Part shown: positions 17,321 through 26,732 of the stretch, piece by piece | Position numbering within the stretch: position 1 is the stretch's first letter | Layout: every line of letters begins with the position of its first letter | From: a virus | Direction: 5' to 3' (one strand) | Length of the DNA stretch: 64,000 bases | Virus record (IMG/VR): IMGVR_UViG_3300023184_009074 | Span: 1 to 64,000 of that record | Program-made: the position numbers and the translations under genes | Notes under the pieces: model-generated | Told to the model about the DNA's origin: nothing | Databases searched by the model: none | Seen by the model: the letters and a program-made list of their open reading frames with translations, nothing else

Positions 17321-18027
17321 ATAAATATTTAAAAGAATTGAAGTTTAATAATAATATTCCACAAGAATATGATATGAATCCCAAGGAAACCCTTGCATAT
17401 CATTGTTGCGTAATATATGAGCACTTCTCAATTATGATATTTCCTAAATATAGACATTCTAAAATGCCAAGTAAAGGAGATCCGAGAAAATGCACATTAT
17501 TTAAGCATTGTTACAAGATGAATGCCTTATTAGAAGGCAAATTAGAAAAGATATATTATCCTCTATTTATAAAAGCACAATTTGATATATTTAAGAAAAT
17601 ATTTGAAGCTACAAATCAATGTCCTTTAATAACACCAACTATAATTTCCAGTAACAAAGCTTTAAGTAGATGGAATGTATGGAAATATTATTATGAAAAA
17701 GTAAAAAGCATTAAGAATGACAACAATACTATTAATGTAGAACAAAGTGTTTTGGAAAATGAGTTTAAAAGCACTTTAGATTTCATGCATTGCAATAGCT
17801 ATATTTTCAATGATGTAAATTGTTTTATAAAAAACGAAGAAGATATTTATAAATTTACACTTCTTAAGAAAATAAGTCCTTATTATATTTCTCTATCTCC
17901 ATGGATCTCGAAGTTAAAATCAAAAGATGATATTTACAATATTTCTAATGCTGAAACAATATTAGAAATATTATCTGATAAAGACAAGCAATTACATAAG
18001 AAATATTTCTCTAAAGAATATATTTAA
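17317..18027 (+). CDS. hypothetical protein
   Basis: 236 aa, start overlapping the previous stop (ATGA). Several Cys and aromatic residues occur in the first 70 residues (AYHCCVIYEHF, KCTLFKHCYKM), which might bind a metal. The remainder is helical and Lys-rich. No family recognised. Confidence 0.6.
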   Translation: MNKYLKELKFNNNIPQEYDMNPKETLAYHCCVIYEHFSIMIFPKYRHSKMPSKGDPRKCTLFKHCYKMNALLEGKLEKIYYPLFIKAQFDIFKKIFEATNQCPLITPTIISSNKALSRWNVWKYYYEKVKSIKNDNNTINVEQSVLENEFKSTLDFMHCNSYIFNDVNCFIKNEEDIYKFTLLKKISPYYISLSPWISKLKSKDDIYNISNAETILEILSDKDKQLHKKYFSKEYI

Positions 18028-18040
18028 TTATTATAAAATA

Positions 18041-18742
18041 TTATTTAACTTGATTTAATTTATAGATTTCATCTGGTGATTGATCAATATGTCCAGCTTT
18101 GCCTTCTGCATCAAAGAAACCATGTGCTAAGTGTTTTCCTCCTTTGTCGGAAGTAACATAATGAAAAGCACTTAATTTTTTGTTTAATCCACGAAGAACA
18201 TTATGATCACCTGCTGATAACGAATTAGCATTTTTATTTAAAGCACTTTTTTCCGCAGTCGTAAGCACATTATCTGTGATTCCTTTTCCTTGCATGTAAT
18301 TTTTAATATCTTTTGGCAACATTGATGTTAGTTCGCTATGACTTGATTTAAGATCTATGTTGCTTTGCACAGCTGTAAAATCATCTGGATCATCTTGATT
18401 TGCACTTCTTATAGAAGATTGGAAGTCATCTTTTTTACGGCTGTCCATTGTAAGTTTGTCGATTGCAGAAACATCATATGTAGCATGTGGGTCATTAAAT
18501 GAATCTTTTTTACCTTGAATCAAAGTTTCATTGTCTGGAGAAAATTTAAAATTGTTTCCAACATCATTAGGAGCATAAGATTTTCCTGCTAATCCTAATC
18601 CAGCACCAAGCATCGCAGCACCTATTACGCCTTTATGCACTCCTTGTTTAACTTGTTTCCAAGAAGGAAGTTTAAATTCGTTTAAAAGTTCATCGTAAAG
18701 TTCTGGATCTCGTTGTTCTAAGAATTTTTTAAATGATTTCAT
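18041..18742 (-). CDS. hypothetical protein with capsid-targeting-like N-terminus
   Basis: 233 aa. The N-terminus MKSFKKFLEQRDPELYDELL closely parallels that of the gene at 20401-20979, and the upstream leaders are also near-identical (TTTTATATTAAAAA), although the bodies differ. A Gly/Ala-rich hydrophobic stretch (GVIGAAMLGAGLGLAG) follows near residue 40. The C-terminal domain ends HVGH-type (HLAHGFFDAEGKAGHID). The motif is one of a genome-wide set resembling T4 internal-protein leaders. Function unknown. Confidence 0.6.
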   Translation of the reverse strand: MKSFKKFLEQRDPELYDELLNEFKLPSWKQVKQGVHKGVIGAAMLGAGLGLAGKSYAPNDVGNNFKFSPDNETLIQGKKDSFNDPHATYDVSAIDKLTMDSRKKDDFQSSIRSANQDDPDDFTAVQSNIDLKSSHSELTSMLPKDIKNYMQGKGITDNVLTTAEKSALNKNANSLSAGDHNVLRGLNKKLSAFHYVTSDKGGKHLAHGFFDAEGKAGHIDQSPDEIYKLNQVK

Positions 18743-18836
18743 TTTTCTCTTTTTTAATATAAAACAATTTAAAGTATATATGTTTTAAAGTTTAAATTAA
18801 GCTAATTTTTTTGCTGGTTCGGTTTGTTAAATATAT

Positions 18837-19166
18837 TTATAATGGAACATGAAATATTTTTATTGTTAAAATTCCAATAACAATTAGAATTAATCCTATT
18901 ATTTGATTTAAATTAAATTTAAATTGAAATATAAAAATTGGAATTAAATAACCAATAAAAATAAGCATAAAATCCCAGTATATGCCATTTATTAATATAT
19001 CTTCTTTATTATTTAACTTTTTAATAAGTAGGAAATAACACATTGAGCTAAACAAATTACAACAAATTGATACTGGCAGAAACCAATTTGTTTTTCTTGT
19101 AGGTTCATGGAATGTAATTAACATTACTACCAAGTAGAAAAAAGAAGCAATTATATAATATTGCAT
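18837..19166 (-). CDS. small four-helix membrane protein
   Basis: 109 aa with four hydrophobic segments (about residues 2-20, 27-46, 62-82 and 86-107) separated by short polar loops. Size and topology resemble small drug/metabolite-type transporters or halves of EamA proteins, but no signature residue is visible. Location is expected to be the host inner membrane. Confidence 0.6.
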   Translation of the reverse strand: MQYYIIASFFYLVVMLITFHEPTRKTNWFLPVSICCNLFSSMCYFLLIKKLNNKEDILINGIYWDFMLIFIGYLIPIFIFQFKFNLNQIIGLILIVIGILTIKIFHVPL

Positions 19167-19180
19167 GTTTATTCCTTTAG

Positions 19181-19999
19181 TTAGTAAGTGCTAAATATTC
19201 TTTCTATGTTTTCTGAAATATCTTCTATTTTTTGAGTATTTGCAAAAACTTCATCCCATTCAGAAGGTTGAATTTCCCATTCTGTAGATTTCATAGATGT
19301 CGATATTTCATTTCCCCAAGTTCTAATTAATCCTAAGTTTGGTACATTTTCTAAATGAATTTGGAATTGCAAAGCTCTTCTGAAACTTGGTAATCCATTA
19401 CCTCCACCTTTGTATTCATAACAAATTGTATAGTTGTGATTATTTATCTTTACTACTTCTGTGAAAAACATAATTTTTGGATGTTTGTTTCTTAATACTT
19501 GTGAAGTTTTAATTACAAGTTTTAAGAAATCTTCATTTGAATATCCTTCTTTGCAGTACTTAATATTTTTTTCATCTAGCTTTATAAGTTGATCGTAAAT
19601 ATATTGTGCTATTTTTTCTTCATCATTTACACCAGTTAAATGTTTAAAATCATTTACCAATGGATAGCATTTAATTAAAATTGGTGCTGGATGACCTTTT
19701 AAATCTTTTATATCTCTTCTCAATAATATTTTAAAAGATCCAAGTGGAGACACAGATATTATGAATTTACCATAGCTATCTCCAAATTCTAAAACACTTG
19801 ATTTTGATCTATATGCTTTTTTATTATTTAATGGACCTAATCTTTGTAAATTGTCTAAAAGAAGATTAGAGTCTAAGTGTTGAATTGGATTTTGATCGTA
19901 AACTTCATCTTCTTTTGAAGATTTTTTATTAATTTCTCCAAAACCATATAAATCTTCTGGAGTTTTATTAAACCATGTTTTAAATTCAAGAAGCATCAT
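19181..19999 (-). CDS. hypothetical protein
   Basis: About 272 aa. The open frame extends upstream to 20158, but that part overlaps the divergent gene at 20014, so I take the tandem ATGs at 19996-19999. The N-terminus MLLEFKTWFNKTPEDL fits the aromatic-x-x-W pattern shared by many small proteins here. The body has alternating strands with no recognised family. Confidence 0.55.
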   Translation of the reverse strand: MMLLEFKTWFNKTPEDLYGFGEINKKSSKEDEVYDQNPIQHLDSNLLLDNLQRLGPLNNKKAYRSKSSVLEFGDSYGKFIISVSPLGSFKILLRRDIKDLKGHPAPILIKCYPLVNDFKHLTGVNDEEKIAQYIYDQLIKLDEKNIKYCKEGYSNEDFLKLVIKTSQVLRNKHPKIMFFTEVVKINNHNYTICYEYKGGGNGLPSFRRALQFQIHLENVPNLGLIRTWGNEISTSMKSTEWEIQPSEWDEVFANTQKIEDISENIERIFSTY

Positions 20000-20013
20000 A
20001 ATATATATATGAT

Positions 20014-20334
20014 ATGAAACATTTAAATTTTTATAATTGGTTGTTAAATGAAGAACAATCTTCTTATGTTCAAAAAATAAAACAATTGAAAAATGCTTTG
20101 GGGCTTTCTGTGCAAGTAGACGACACAGATGGAATAAAAGCTGCTGGAAATATACCATTAAGCGATATAGAGAAAGATAACATTAAGAATTTTAAAACAA
20201 ATTATATGTATACGGATGTTGGAGTGGAAGATAATAGAAAAGAAAATCAAACTGCTATAGACGAATTATTAAGTTCCCCAAATAAAAATGTTAGTGATCT
20301 TGCAAATCTTATGGTTGGTTTAGAAAGCAAATAA
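20014..20334 (+). CDS. small protein with capsid-targeting-like N-terminus
   Basis: 106 aa beginning MKHLNFYNWLLNEEQ. The segment FYNWLLNE matches the aromatic-x-x-W-L-x-E pattern and ends in an L-x-E site like those cut by the T4 prohead protease. The rest is polar and acidic with no recognised domain. A bidirectional terminator follows. Confidence 0.6.
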   Translation: MKHLNFYNWLLNEEQSSYVQKIKQLKNALGLSVQVDDTDGIKAAGNIPLSDIEKDNIKNFKTNYMYTDVGVEDNRKENQTAIDELLSSPNKNVSDLANLMVGLESK

Positions 20335-20344
20335 CCTATAAATA

Positions 20345-20375
20345 AAAAAGCAGCCCTTTTATAGGACTGCTTTTT
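20345..20375. terminator. bidirectional rho-independent terminator
   Basis: AAAAAGCAG and CTGCTTTTT form a stem extended by CC/GG, flanked by A and T tracts. It lies between convergent genes. On the minus strand one C/A mismatch becomes a G-U pair, so termination of the gene at 20401-20979 is favoured. Confidence 0.85.
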
Positions 20376-20400
20376 AAATATAAGTATAATATTTATAGTA

Positions 20401-20979
20401 TTACATTTGTGGTCTGTCTGCTGGATTTAATTCATTTTCTCCTCTTTGGTTATCCATATTAGATATATGTTTTTTTAAAACCATCTCAATTTTTTCTAGT
20501 GGATCTTGAATAAATCGTTTAAGAGCACCTAAATACTCTTTATCATCAAATCTTCCTATTGATCTATTTCTGGCCATAGGATCAGTTGAATAACTTCTTC
20601 CTTTATTTAATTCTGAAAGTATGTCATCTACAGCCCGAATCATCATTGCTTGGTCTGATGGAGAATTTTTATCAAAGTGTTGTGCGAATGCATTACTAAA
20701 TCGGTGTAATGGTTCTATAATATTTCTATCAACGGCTTGAAAGTTTTCGTCATTAGGCAACAGGGCTAAATATCTTAGTTGTGGAATGCTATCTTTTTTG
20801 TCATTGCCTAATACATGCTCTATGTGATTTATTAAAGTAACAATACCTGCTTTGAATCTACTAGAATTTTCTTGATCCATTTGAGCAATATGGGTAGCAG
20901 TGTTAAGCCTAGCCATTTCAGAGAATTCTTTATAAAATGATTTATCACGATTTTTAATAAACTGATTAAAACTTTTCAT
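20401..20979 (-). CDS. hypothetical protein with capsid-targeting-like N-terminus
   Basis: 192 aa beginning MKSFNQFIKNRDKSFYKEFS, paralogous at the N-terminus only to the gene at 18041-18742. The body is helical and ends DRPQM. AAAGGA precedes the ATG, after a TTTTATATTAAAAA leader shared with the paralogue. No domain recognised. Confidence 0.6.
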   Translation of the reverse strand: MKSFNQFIKNRDKSFYKEFSEMARLNTATHIAQMDQENSSRFKAGIVTLINHIEHVLGNDKKDSIPQLRYLALLPNDENFQAVDRNIIEPLHRFSNAFAQHFDKNSPSDQAMMIRAVDDILSELNKGRSYSTDPMARNRSIGRFDDKEYLGALKRFIQDPLEKIEMVLKKHISNMDNQRGENELNPADRPQM

Positions 20980-21047
20980 TTTTTTCCTTTTTAATATAAA
21001 ACAATTTAATTTATATATAATTAATTAATAATAAATTTAAATAAATT

Positions 21048-23288
21048 TTAAAATTTTAAATCATCTATAGAATCAAGTATTTTAATTTTATGCCCTTGTT
21101 TTTCTAATATACTTATTCTTTTTTCTGAATGTTTTTCTAAATATTCATTATTTTCAAATAAGAAGTCATAATAATTTAAACCATTTTTATCTTTAGCTAT
21201 TCTTAAACCTCTACCCATGCGTTGAATAATTAAATGGTCGGCTGAACCACCACAAGAATTTATTATGTTGTGTACGAAAACATTAATGCCTGTATTAAAT
21301 ATTTGTTGAGTAGCAATTGCCATTACATTACCTTGTGCTTTTTGAAGTTGATCTATAACTTCTTGTCTTACTTCGTCATTGTCTTCACCTTTAACCCAAA
21401 AAGCATTAGGCAATCTATATTTTAAAATATCACCATGCTGTATTCGATCAACAAGAATCAATGTTCTTCCTGTACATTTATTAGCAAGGTTCTCAACTAT
21501 ATCGTGAAAATAGTGATTTTCTACAATGCCATGTTGTACTGCATCTTGATAAATTACATGTTCTAATTTTTCTCCTTTTATTTTAATAAAGAAGCAAGAG
21601 CTTTTAGATAGTCTTCCACGATCTTGAAGTTCTTTAGTAGTTAATAAACCACTTTCTGTAGCAGTTGTTTTAAGGATTGGCCCAAAAAAACCTTTTACAT
21701 AATACTTTTGTACTTTATCTGTTTCTCCATATTTAAATGGTGTCGCAGAAAGTCCTATTCGGATACCACAATTAATCATTTTCTTATAAACAGCTTTAGG
21801 AGTTTTGCTCATCATATCGTGAATTTCGTCAACAATAAGAACTTTAAACTTTGGTAATAACTTAGTTATTTTGCTACAAGATTGAACAGTAGCAACGGTA
21901 ATTAGATTTGGTTCATTGTAGGTGTGATAAAGTCTTCCTACATTTTTAAAACCCCATTTTATTAATTCATTGTAGTTTTGAATAGCAAGTGATTTGCGAT
22001 TTTGAACAACTAAAATAGGAGTATTAGGAGGAAGGCATTTTATAATGCTTGTTAATATAAAAGTATTGTGAGTTACAACAAAATTATTTGTCAGGTATAA
22101 TTGATCTGGATGATCAACACTAATACAAGCACAATCTTTTTCTTCTGTATATTCGATTTTATCAATATATCTTATTGGTTTAAAACAAGATAAATTTTTA
22201 TAAGTTTTAATTTTCTCTATATCTGAAAATGGCATTATTTCTTTTGGTAGTATAATTCCTGTAAGAAAAATCATTCTATTTTTTCTTATTTTTAACTTTG
22301 TGTAAGTTATTCCACCTAGAGATTGTACTAGTTGTTTAATTTGGTCGTTTAATATTTTTGAATAAGAAACATAATAAATTGATCTTTTACCGAATAAAGA
22401 TCTTCCATCTAATAATCCACATAACAATTTAATTCTATTATCATAAGAGTTAAATAAATATTCATCTGGTATTATTGTTTCTTTGGCTAATTTATTTTTT
22501 TCGTAATTAATTACATTACTTATTATCAATCCAAAGAAATAAGGTTCTGTTTTTGTTTGTTTTTCTAAAAAATCAACTCTTTTTGGAGTTGGAACAAATA
22601 CTTTATTTTTTTCATGCATTAAGTCTTTTGCTTCAACAATTTTTGTTTCTTTATTTATCTTTACCTTCCAGAGATGATTTTCGCAGCATTCAACAACATC
22701 GCCATTATTGAATGTTATTTGAACTATTTTCTTTTTTCCTTGTGGGAATATTCCTCGTAATTCTGCATATCCACCATTTGGAACACATACTTTATCTTTT
22801 AATTTTAAATCTTTTAATTTAACAAAACCATTTTGGGTAGCAATCAAGGAATTATAAGGTTGTGCTTTACCAGAACTTGTAGGAGCAAATACAATTCCTC
22901 TTTGATGTTTAACAGCTTGGTTGGTAAAATCTACTTGATAATCTTCTAGTTTTATTTTATCAATTCCTTCTGGGAGCCATTGATTTAAGAAATTTTCATC
23001 AATTTCTTTAATTATAAAGTCAAACTTATCTCTAAGGTCATCAATTTCATAATCTATATTTTTTAATTTTAATGCCATTAATATCTCTGGTAACAGCCCT
23101 GTCAGAAATTTACCAGAATCTTTATTAAAGAACGATGTGTATCCGTCCCAAATTTTTTGTTTGTAAAGTCTGTTGTGAAAATAGTTCCTTTCTCTGAACT
23201 TTAAACAGTTGCAAAGCATATCCTTGGTAGTTACATCAGATGTAATTACTTGACTTATATCATTTTTAACCATTATTTTAACTGACAT
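21048..23288 (-). CDS. uvsW: UvsW-like helicase precursor interrupted by an intein
   Basis: 746 aa precursor. The extein reads APTSSGK, then resumes TFILTSII after residue 408, so the insertion lies inside the Walker A motif. Extein motifs include VLIVDEIHD (DExH), IGLSATPF and QRMGRGLRIAKD. The N-terminal ~100 residues resemble the DNA-binding domain of T4 UvsW, which remodels forks and Holliday junctions and unwinds R-loops. Without splicing the ATPase would be dead. After splicing the product is about 479 aa, near T4 UvsW (503 aa). Confidence 0.9.
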   Translation of the reverse strand: MSVKIMVKNDISQVITSDVTTKDMLCNCLKFRERNYFHNRLYKQKIWDGYTSFFNKDSGKFLTGLLPEILMALKLKNIDYEIDDLRDKFDFIIKEIDENFLNQWLPEGIDKIKLEDYQVDFTNQAVKHQRGIVFAPTSSGKAQPYNSLIATQNGFVKLKDLKLKDKVCVPNGGYAELRGIFPQGKKKIVQITFNNGDVVECCENHLWKVKINKETKIVEAKDLMHEKNKVFVPTPKRVDFLEKQTKTEPYFFGLIISNVINYEKNKLAKETIIPDEYLFNSYDNRIKLLCGLLDGRSLFGKRSIYYVSYSKILNDQIKQLVQSLGGITYTKLKIRKNRMIFLTGIILPKEIMPFSDIEKIKTYKNLSCFKPIRYIDKIEYTEEKDCACISVDHPDQLYLTNNFVVTHNTFILTSIIKCLPPNTPILVVQNRKSLAIQNYNELIKWGFKNVGRLYHTYNEPNLITVATVQSCSKITKLLPKFKVLIVDEIHDMMSKTPKAVYKKMINCGIRIGLSATPFKYGETDKVQKYYVKGFFGPILKTTATESGLLTTKELQDRGRLSKSSCFFIKIKGEKLEHVIYQDAVQHGIVENHYFHDIVENLANKCTGRTLILVDRIQHGDILKYRLPNAFWVKGEDNDEVRQEVIDQLQKAQGNVMAIATQQIFNTGINVFVHNIINSCGGSADHLIIQRMGRGLRIAKDKNGLNYYDFLFENNEYLEKHSEKRISILEKQGHKIKILDSIDDLKF
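22065..22865 (-). mobile_element. intein in the UvsW Walker A motif
   Basis: Residues 142-408 of the precursor (267 aa). It begins with Ala (AQPYNSLIATQNG) rather than Cys or Ser, has a block B-like ENHLWKV, and ends VVTHN followed by Thr. An Ala-1 intein must splice by a variant pathway that skips the N-terminal acyl shift. Two weak LAGLIDADG-like helices (YFFGLIISNV; LLCGLLDGRS) suggest a degenerate homing endonuclease. The insertion point, between GK and T of the P-loop, is a classic conserved intein site. Confidence 0.88.
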
Positions 23289-23357
23289 AATTTTTCCTTA
23301 AGATAAGGTTTTATTATAAAAAAGTAAATTTAGAAAAGCAAATTATTTATTCAATTA

Positions 23358-23364
23358 ATAAATA
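23358..23364 (+). promoter_or_regulatory. ATAAATA box near a start codon
   Basis: ATAAATATAGT runs into the ATG at 23369, four bases after the box, with no Shine-Dalgarno. Confidence 0.45.
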
Positions 23365-23368
23365 TAGT

Positions 23369-23821
23369 ATGAAGAAATATAATGAATGGTTAAAAGAAGA
23401 AGCCGAATTAGTGTTAACTACACCAATTCCAGTTGCACCAACTGCTGTTTCACAGACTGTTGCTCAAAAGGCAGTTTACCAAGCAGATAAAACAAAATTA
23501 AAGAATAAAGCTTGGAAAGCAAGTAAAGATGAAATATTAACATTTTGGAGAAGTGTTGCTGGTAATTCACCAATTCAATTAAAACCTATTCCTTACAATC
23601 ACAAAGGAACTACAATTCAAGAAGATGGCATAAGAATTACTGGTACTAAAGAATTTATCGCAAGTATTCTTTCTAGAATGAAGGAATTGATTAATTTTGA
23701 AAATGATAATAATAAATTAATAATTTCTTACAGGCAATCACCTAAAAGCTTAATACCTGGAAATAAAGAAAGTTATATGTTTTATTTGCAAATAAAAGAA
23801 AGAGGTCAAAAATCTAAGTAA
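23369..23821 (+). CDS. small protein with capsid-targeting-like N-terminus
   Basis: 150 aa beginning MKKYNEWLKEEAEL, matching the aromatic-x-x-W-L-x-E pattern. A Pro/Val/Ala linker (TPIPVAPTAV) follows, then a compact C-terminal domain (residues ~70-150) with alternating strands. No family recognised. The structure suggests a cleavable leader, linker and cargo domain. Confidence 0.6.
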   Translation: MKKYNEWLKEEAELVLTTPIPVAPTAVSQTVAQKAVYQADKTKLKNKAWKASKDEILTFWRSVAGNSPIQLKPIPYNHKGTTIQEDGIRITGTKEFIASILSRMKELINFENDNNKLIISYRQSPKSLIPGNKESYMFYLQIKERGQKSK

Positions 23822-24010
23822 TTAAACATTAATAAGTTTTTGCATGTCTTCGTAAGCTTTAATAATTTTTTCTTCTTTGTTGTTGTTGTTTGAATGTATT
23901 ATTTCTTGGATTTTTTCTTGCATTTGATTATGTTGTTTTTCAACTTCTTCAGTGTTTTTAAAAATTTTCTTTGCTTTGTTAACAATTAAATTCAAATTTT
24001 CTTGCAACAT
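23822..24010 (-). CDS. small coiled-coil protein
   Basis: 62 aa, predicted helical coiled coil with an Asn run (HSNNNNKEEK). AAGGAT upstream supports the start. Its stop directly abuts that of the convergent gene. Unknown function. Confidence 0.6.
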   Translation of the reverse strand: MLQENLNLIVNKAKKIFKNTEEVEKQHNQMQEKIQEIIHSNNNNKEEKIIKAYEDMQKLINV

Positions 24011-24131
24011 AAAGAATTATCCTTTTGTTTTAACAAATAATAATTTATTTACTTTTTTAAAAATAAAATTTAATAATTTTTTGTTTATATTCCTACCAAA
24101 AAAAATTAATAATAATTAACTACATATTATT

Positions 24132-24503
24132 ATGGAAATGAATTTCAAAAAATGGTTAAATGAAGTGGTTGCTCCATTATCTGCTTCTGGGATTAAAACT
24201 ACAGCAACGACAGGAACAGTTCAAACTAATGCTATAACGCCTAATTCATCTGGACAAAAAGGTATTGAAGATAAAAATTTATCAAAAAATATTACAGATT
24301 TAGCTGGCATTATGCAAAGAGATCTTCAAAAAACAGGTCAAAGCATTAATGACATGACTAAAAAGGCTGTCAACAAAGATTTAAGTGGTATTGTTGGAAT
24401 GTTTAGAGCATATGATGCAAAAAACAAAAATAAACTTCCTAAAGATGATAAAGTTTTGGCTGCTGCAATTACAGGTTTAACTGGACAAGGAGAAACGAAA
24501 TGA
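24132..24503 (+). CDS. small protein with capsid-targeting-like N-terminus
   Basis: 123 aa beginning MEMNFKKWLNEVV; WLNE fits an L-x-E protease site. ATG codons at 24132 and 24138 are both possible. The body is polar, Thr/Asn/Lys-rich and helical in the second half. Overlaps the next gene by four bases (ATGA). No family recognised. Confidence 0.6.
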   Translation: MEMNFKKWLNEVVAPLSASGIKTTATTGTVQTNAITPNSSGQKGIEDKNLSKNITDLAGIMQRDLQKTGQSINDMTKKAVNKDLSGIVGMFRAYDAKNKNKLPKDDKVLAAAITGLTGQGETK

Positions 24504-24850
24504 TTAATTTTCTAGAATATGTCAATATTCTTGCAGAAGCAGACGCACCAGCGTTAGGAGCACCACCTGCTGGCGGTGCAATGCCTCCTCCTCCTGCTGG
24601 CGGTGGTGCTGGCGGTGCTGGCGGTGCTGGCGGTGCTGGCGGTGGTGCTGGTGATATGGGTGCACTTTCTGCTCCTTCTTCTGCACCTTCTCCTGTTCCT
24701 GCTGCAAGTGGTGGTGGTGGTGCTCCTCCTATGGATGCTATGGGTGGTGCAGCACCAGCTGGTGATGTCAGTGCTTTAAAAACTCCAAACATAAACCTAG
24801 AAGATGCTTATGATCATTTAGAAGATTTCTTTAATAAAAATAAAAAATAG
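24500..24850 (+). CDS. Gly/Ala/Pro-rich protein with capsid-targeting-like N-terminus
   Basis: 116 aa beginning MINFLEYVNILAEADAP; ILAE followed by Ala matches the T4 internal-protein cleavage pattern. The middle ~80 residues are low-complexity Gly/Ala/Pro, and a short acidic helix ends the protein. The gene is far more GC-rich than its neighbours because of GGT/GCT codon runs. The composition suits a flexible internal or structural protein. Confidence 0.6.
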   Translation: MINFLEYVNILAEADAPALGAPPAGGAMPPPPAGGGAGGAGGAGGAGGGAGDMGALSAPSSAPSPVPAASGGGGAPPMDAMGGAAPAGDVSALKTPNINLEDAYDHLEDFFNKNKK

Positions 24851-24913
24851 TTTAGATTGACAAAATTAGAAAATATCATTATTTTAAGGCTTTAGTCTTT
24901 CAAGAAAGATTCC

Positions 24914-26011
24914 ATGGCCAGAATACTGCTTTTCTCAGACATTCACATTCACAATCATAAAAAATCTTATGACAGGTTAAATGATTGTTTAAAAGCCTTG
25001 CAATGGGTTTTTGATACAGCCAAGAAAGAGAATATTAAAAGTATAATATTTGGCGGTGACATTTTACATGAAAGACAAAAAATAGATATATTTGTTTACA
25101 ATCAAATTTATAATATTTTAAGCGTAAATTTAAAAGGTTCTGGAATTAATTTTTATTGTTTATTGGGAAATCATGATTTATGGTTTAATGAAAACACAAG
25201 CATAAGTGGGGTTTATCCTTTTCAATCTATAGAAGGGTTTAAAGTTGTTTCAAACCCAGAAACAATTTTTGTTGAGAATTCCACATGGGATTTCTTGCCG
25301 TTTACACATGATCCATTAGACTCTATGAAAAATTTTGCTAATGATAAATTAAATGAAAAATACTTAATTGGCCACATTTCAATAGATGGAGCAGTATTAA
25401 ACTCTTCTGGTAATATATCAGATGTAATTATTGAACATGATGGAGAAATGGTAAAAGTATCAAAGGATATATTTCTTCATTATAAACATTCTTTTTTTGG
25501 TCATTATCATCAAGGACAATCTTTAGCAGAGAATGTTGAATATATTGGATCTCCGCTTGAATTATCTTTTGGAGAAGCTGGAGAACAAAAACACATTATA
25601 ATTCTTGATACTGATAAAAATGAAAAAAAATATGTAATTAATGATTTTAGTCCGAAGCACATTTATATTTACGAAAATGAACTTGAAAAAATTAAAACAG
25701 ATAAGTTAAAAAATAATTTTATATGCCTTCTAAGCACTGATGTCTCATCATTTAAAACCAAAGAATTTTCAGATTTTATAAAAGAAAATTGTGATATTTT
25801 ATCTTTTCAAATAAAAAGCGTTTCACTTAAAGATGAATCAGTCAGCTTAGATAAAACCATAATAGAAGATGCAAAGTCTTTGATGTTAAATGATGAAAAA
25901 TTAATTTCTATGTATGTTGAAAAACAAGATGTTAAATCTTTAGATAAAACTATTTTAGCAGAAATAGGAAATAAAATAATTAAACTAATGAGCGAAAAAG
26001 TAAATGATTAA
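24914..26011 (+). CDS. 47: gp47-like recombination nuclease (SbcD/Mre11)
   Basis: 365 aa. Metallophosphoesterase motifs appear in order: FSDIHIHN (near residue 7), FGGDILHERQ, LLGNHDLW, IGHISIDG and FGHYHQG. It pairs with the gp46 ATPase to resect DNA ends for recombination-dependent replication. It overlaps the next gene by eight bases, with the gp46 gene one further downstream, as a single unit. Confidence 0.92.
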   Translation: MARILLFSDIHIHNHKKSYDRLNDCLKALQWVFDTAKKENIKSIIFGGDILHERQKIDIFVYNQIYNILSVNLKGSGINFYCLLGNHDLWFNENTSISGVYPFQSIEGFKVVSNPETIFVENSTWDFLPFTHDPLDSMKNFANDKLNEKYLIGHISIDGAVLNSSGNISDVIIEHDGEMVKVSKDIFLHYKHSFFGHYHQGQSLAENVEYIGSPLELSFGEAGEQKHIIILDTDKNEKKYVINDFSPKHIYIYENELEKIKTDKLKNNFICLLSTDVSSFKTKEFSDFIKENCDILSFQIKSVSLKDESVSLDKTIIEDAKSLMLNDEKLISMYVEKQDVKSLDKTILAEIGNKIIKLMSEKVND

Positions 26012-26723
26012 AAAAATAATAATTCCTTTAAATTATGATACTTATAATTCCAACATAACATTTAATCTTATAGCATATTATAAATATGTTTTAAAATATT
26101 CTGGTGATTTAATTATTAGTATTAAAAAGCATATTGATGAAATGAATCTTTCAAGGTTGCCAATTAAAGATTGTTGTTTTCATGATTATTCTTTTTTAGA
26201 AAGCTGTTGTCAATATTTTAGTAATTGTGCTGGAGATGATGATGATTACTATGCTTCAGTTCAAAACAATGTAATAATACAGAAATTTGAAATTATTGAT
26301 GATAATTATGATGCATTTATAAAATACAATACTAATATTTTAGGCGTTAAATCTTATAACAAAATTAACACAAGAGTAATTGTAGCCAAAAAGAAAACAT
26401 GGAAAGAAATAAATTCTTTTTATGATATATTAAAAAATAATTTTTCAATTTATAAGAAAATAGAAGAAAATTTATTTTTTGAAAGAATAGTAAATGGATT
26501 AGATATAAAAATAAAAAGCATTAATAAGTTGCAATTTATGGATTATAAAATTGAATTTGATTATTTGAATGGCGAATTTTTATTCAGATATCAAAAGCCA
26601 AATTTTATAAATTTTAAAGATGGAATTGGAAAAGAAAAAGAACTAAGTAATATTTTATTTGAAGAAAACAAAGATTTAGTTTATAGTTGGCGAGAAGACT
26701 GTGGCGAACTTAAGATAATTTGA
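26004..26723 (+). CDS. hypothetical protein between genes 47 and 46
   Basis: 239 aa, unrecognised. It has strand-rich segments and an unusual CCFHDYS...ESCC cluster with an acidic GDDDDYY patch near residues 55-75. Overlap with gene 47 and nine-base spacing from gene 46 imply co-expression, so an accessory role in the 46/47 complex is possible. Confidence 0.65.
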   Translation: MIKKIIIPLNYDTYNSNITFNLIAYYKYVLKYSGDLIISIKKHIDEMNLSRLPIKDCCFHDYSFLESCCQYFSNCAGDDDDYYASVQNNVIIQKFEIIDDNYDAFIKYNTNILGVKSYNKINTRVIVAKKKTWKEINSFYDILKNNFSIYKKIEENLFFERIVNGLDIKIKSINKLQFMDYKIEFDYLNGEFLFRYQKPNFINFKDGIGKEKELSNILFEENKDLVYSWREDCGELKII

Positions 26724-26732
26724 AAAATAAAA

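Noticed and set aside
20014-20158. N-terminal extension of the minus-strand gene ending at 19181
   Set aside because: It would overlap the divergent motif-bearing gene at 20014, and the tandem ATGs at 19996-19999 give the family-like N-terminus.
24469-24792. Minus-strand Pro/Ala/Gly-rich reading frames across the 24500-24850 gene
   Set aside because: They are shadows of the Gly/Ala-rich plus-strand gene, which has the coupled ATGA start and the shared leader motif.
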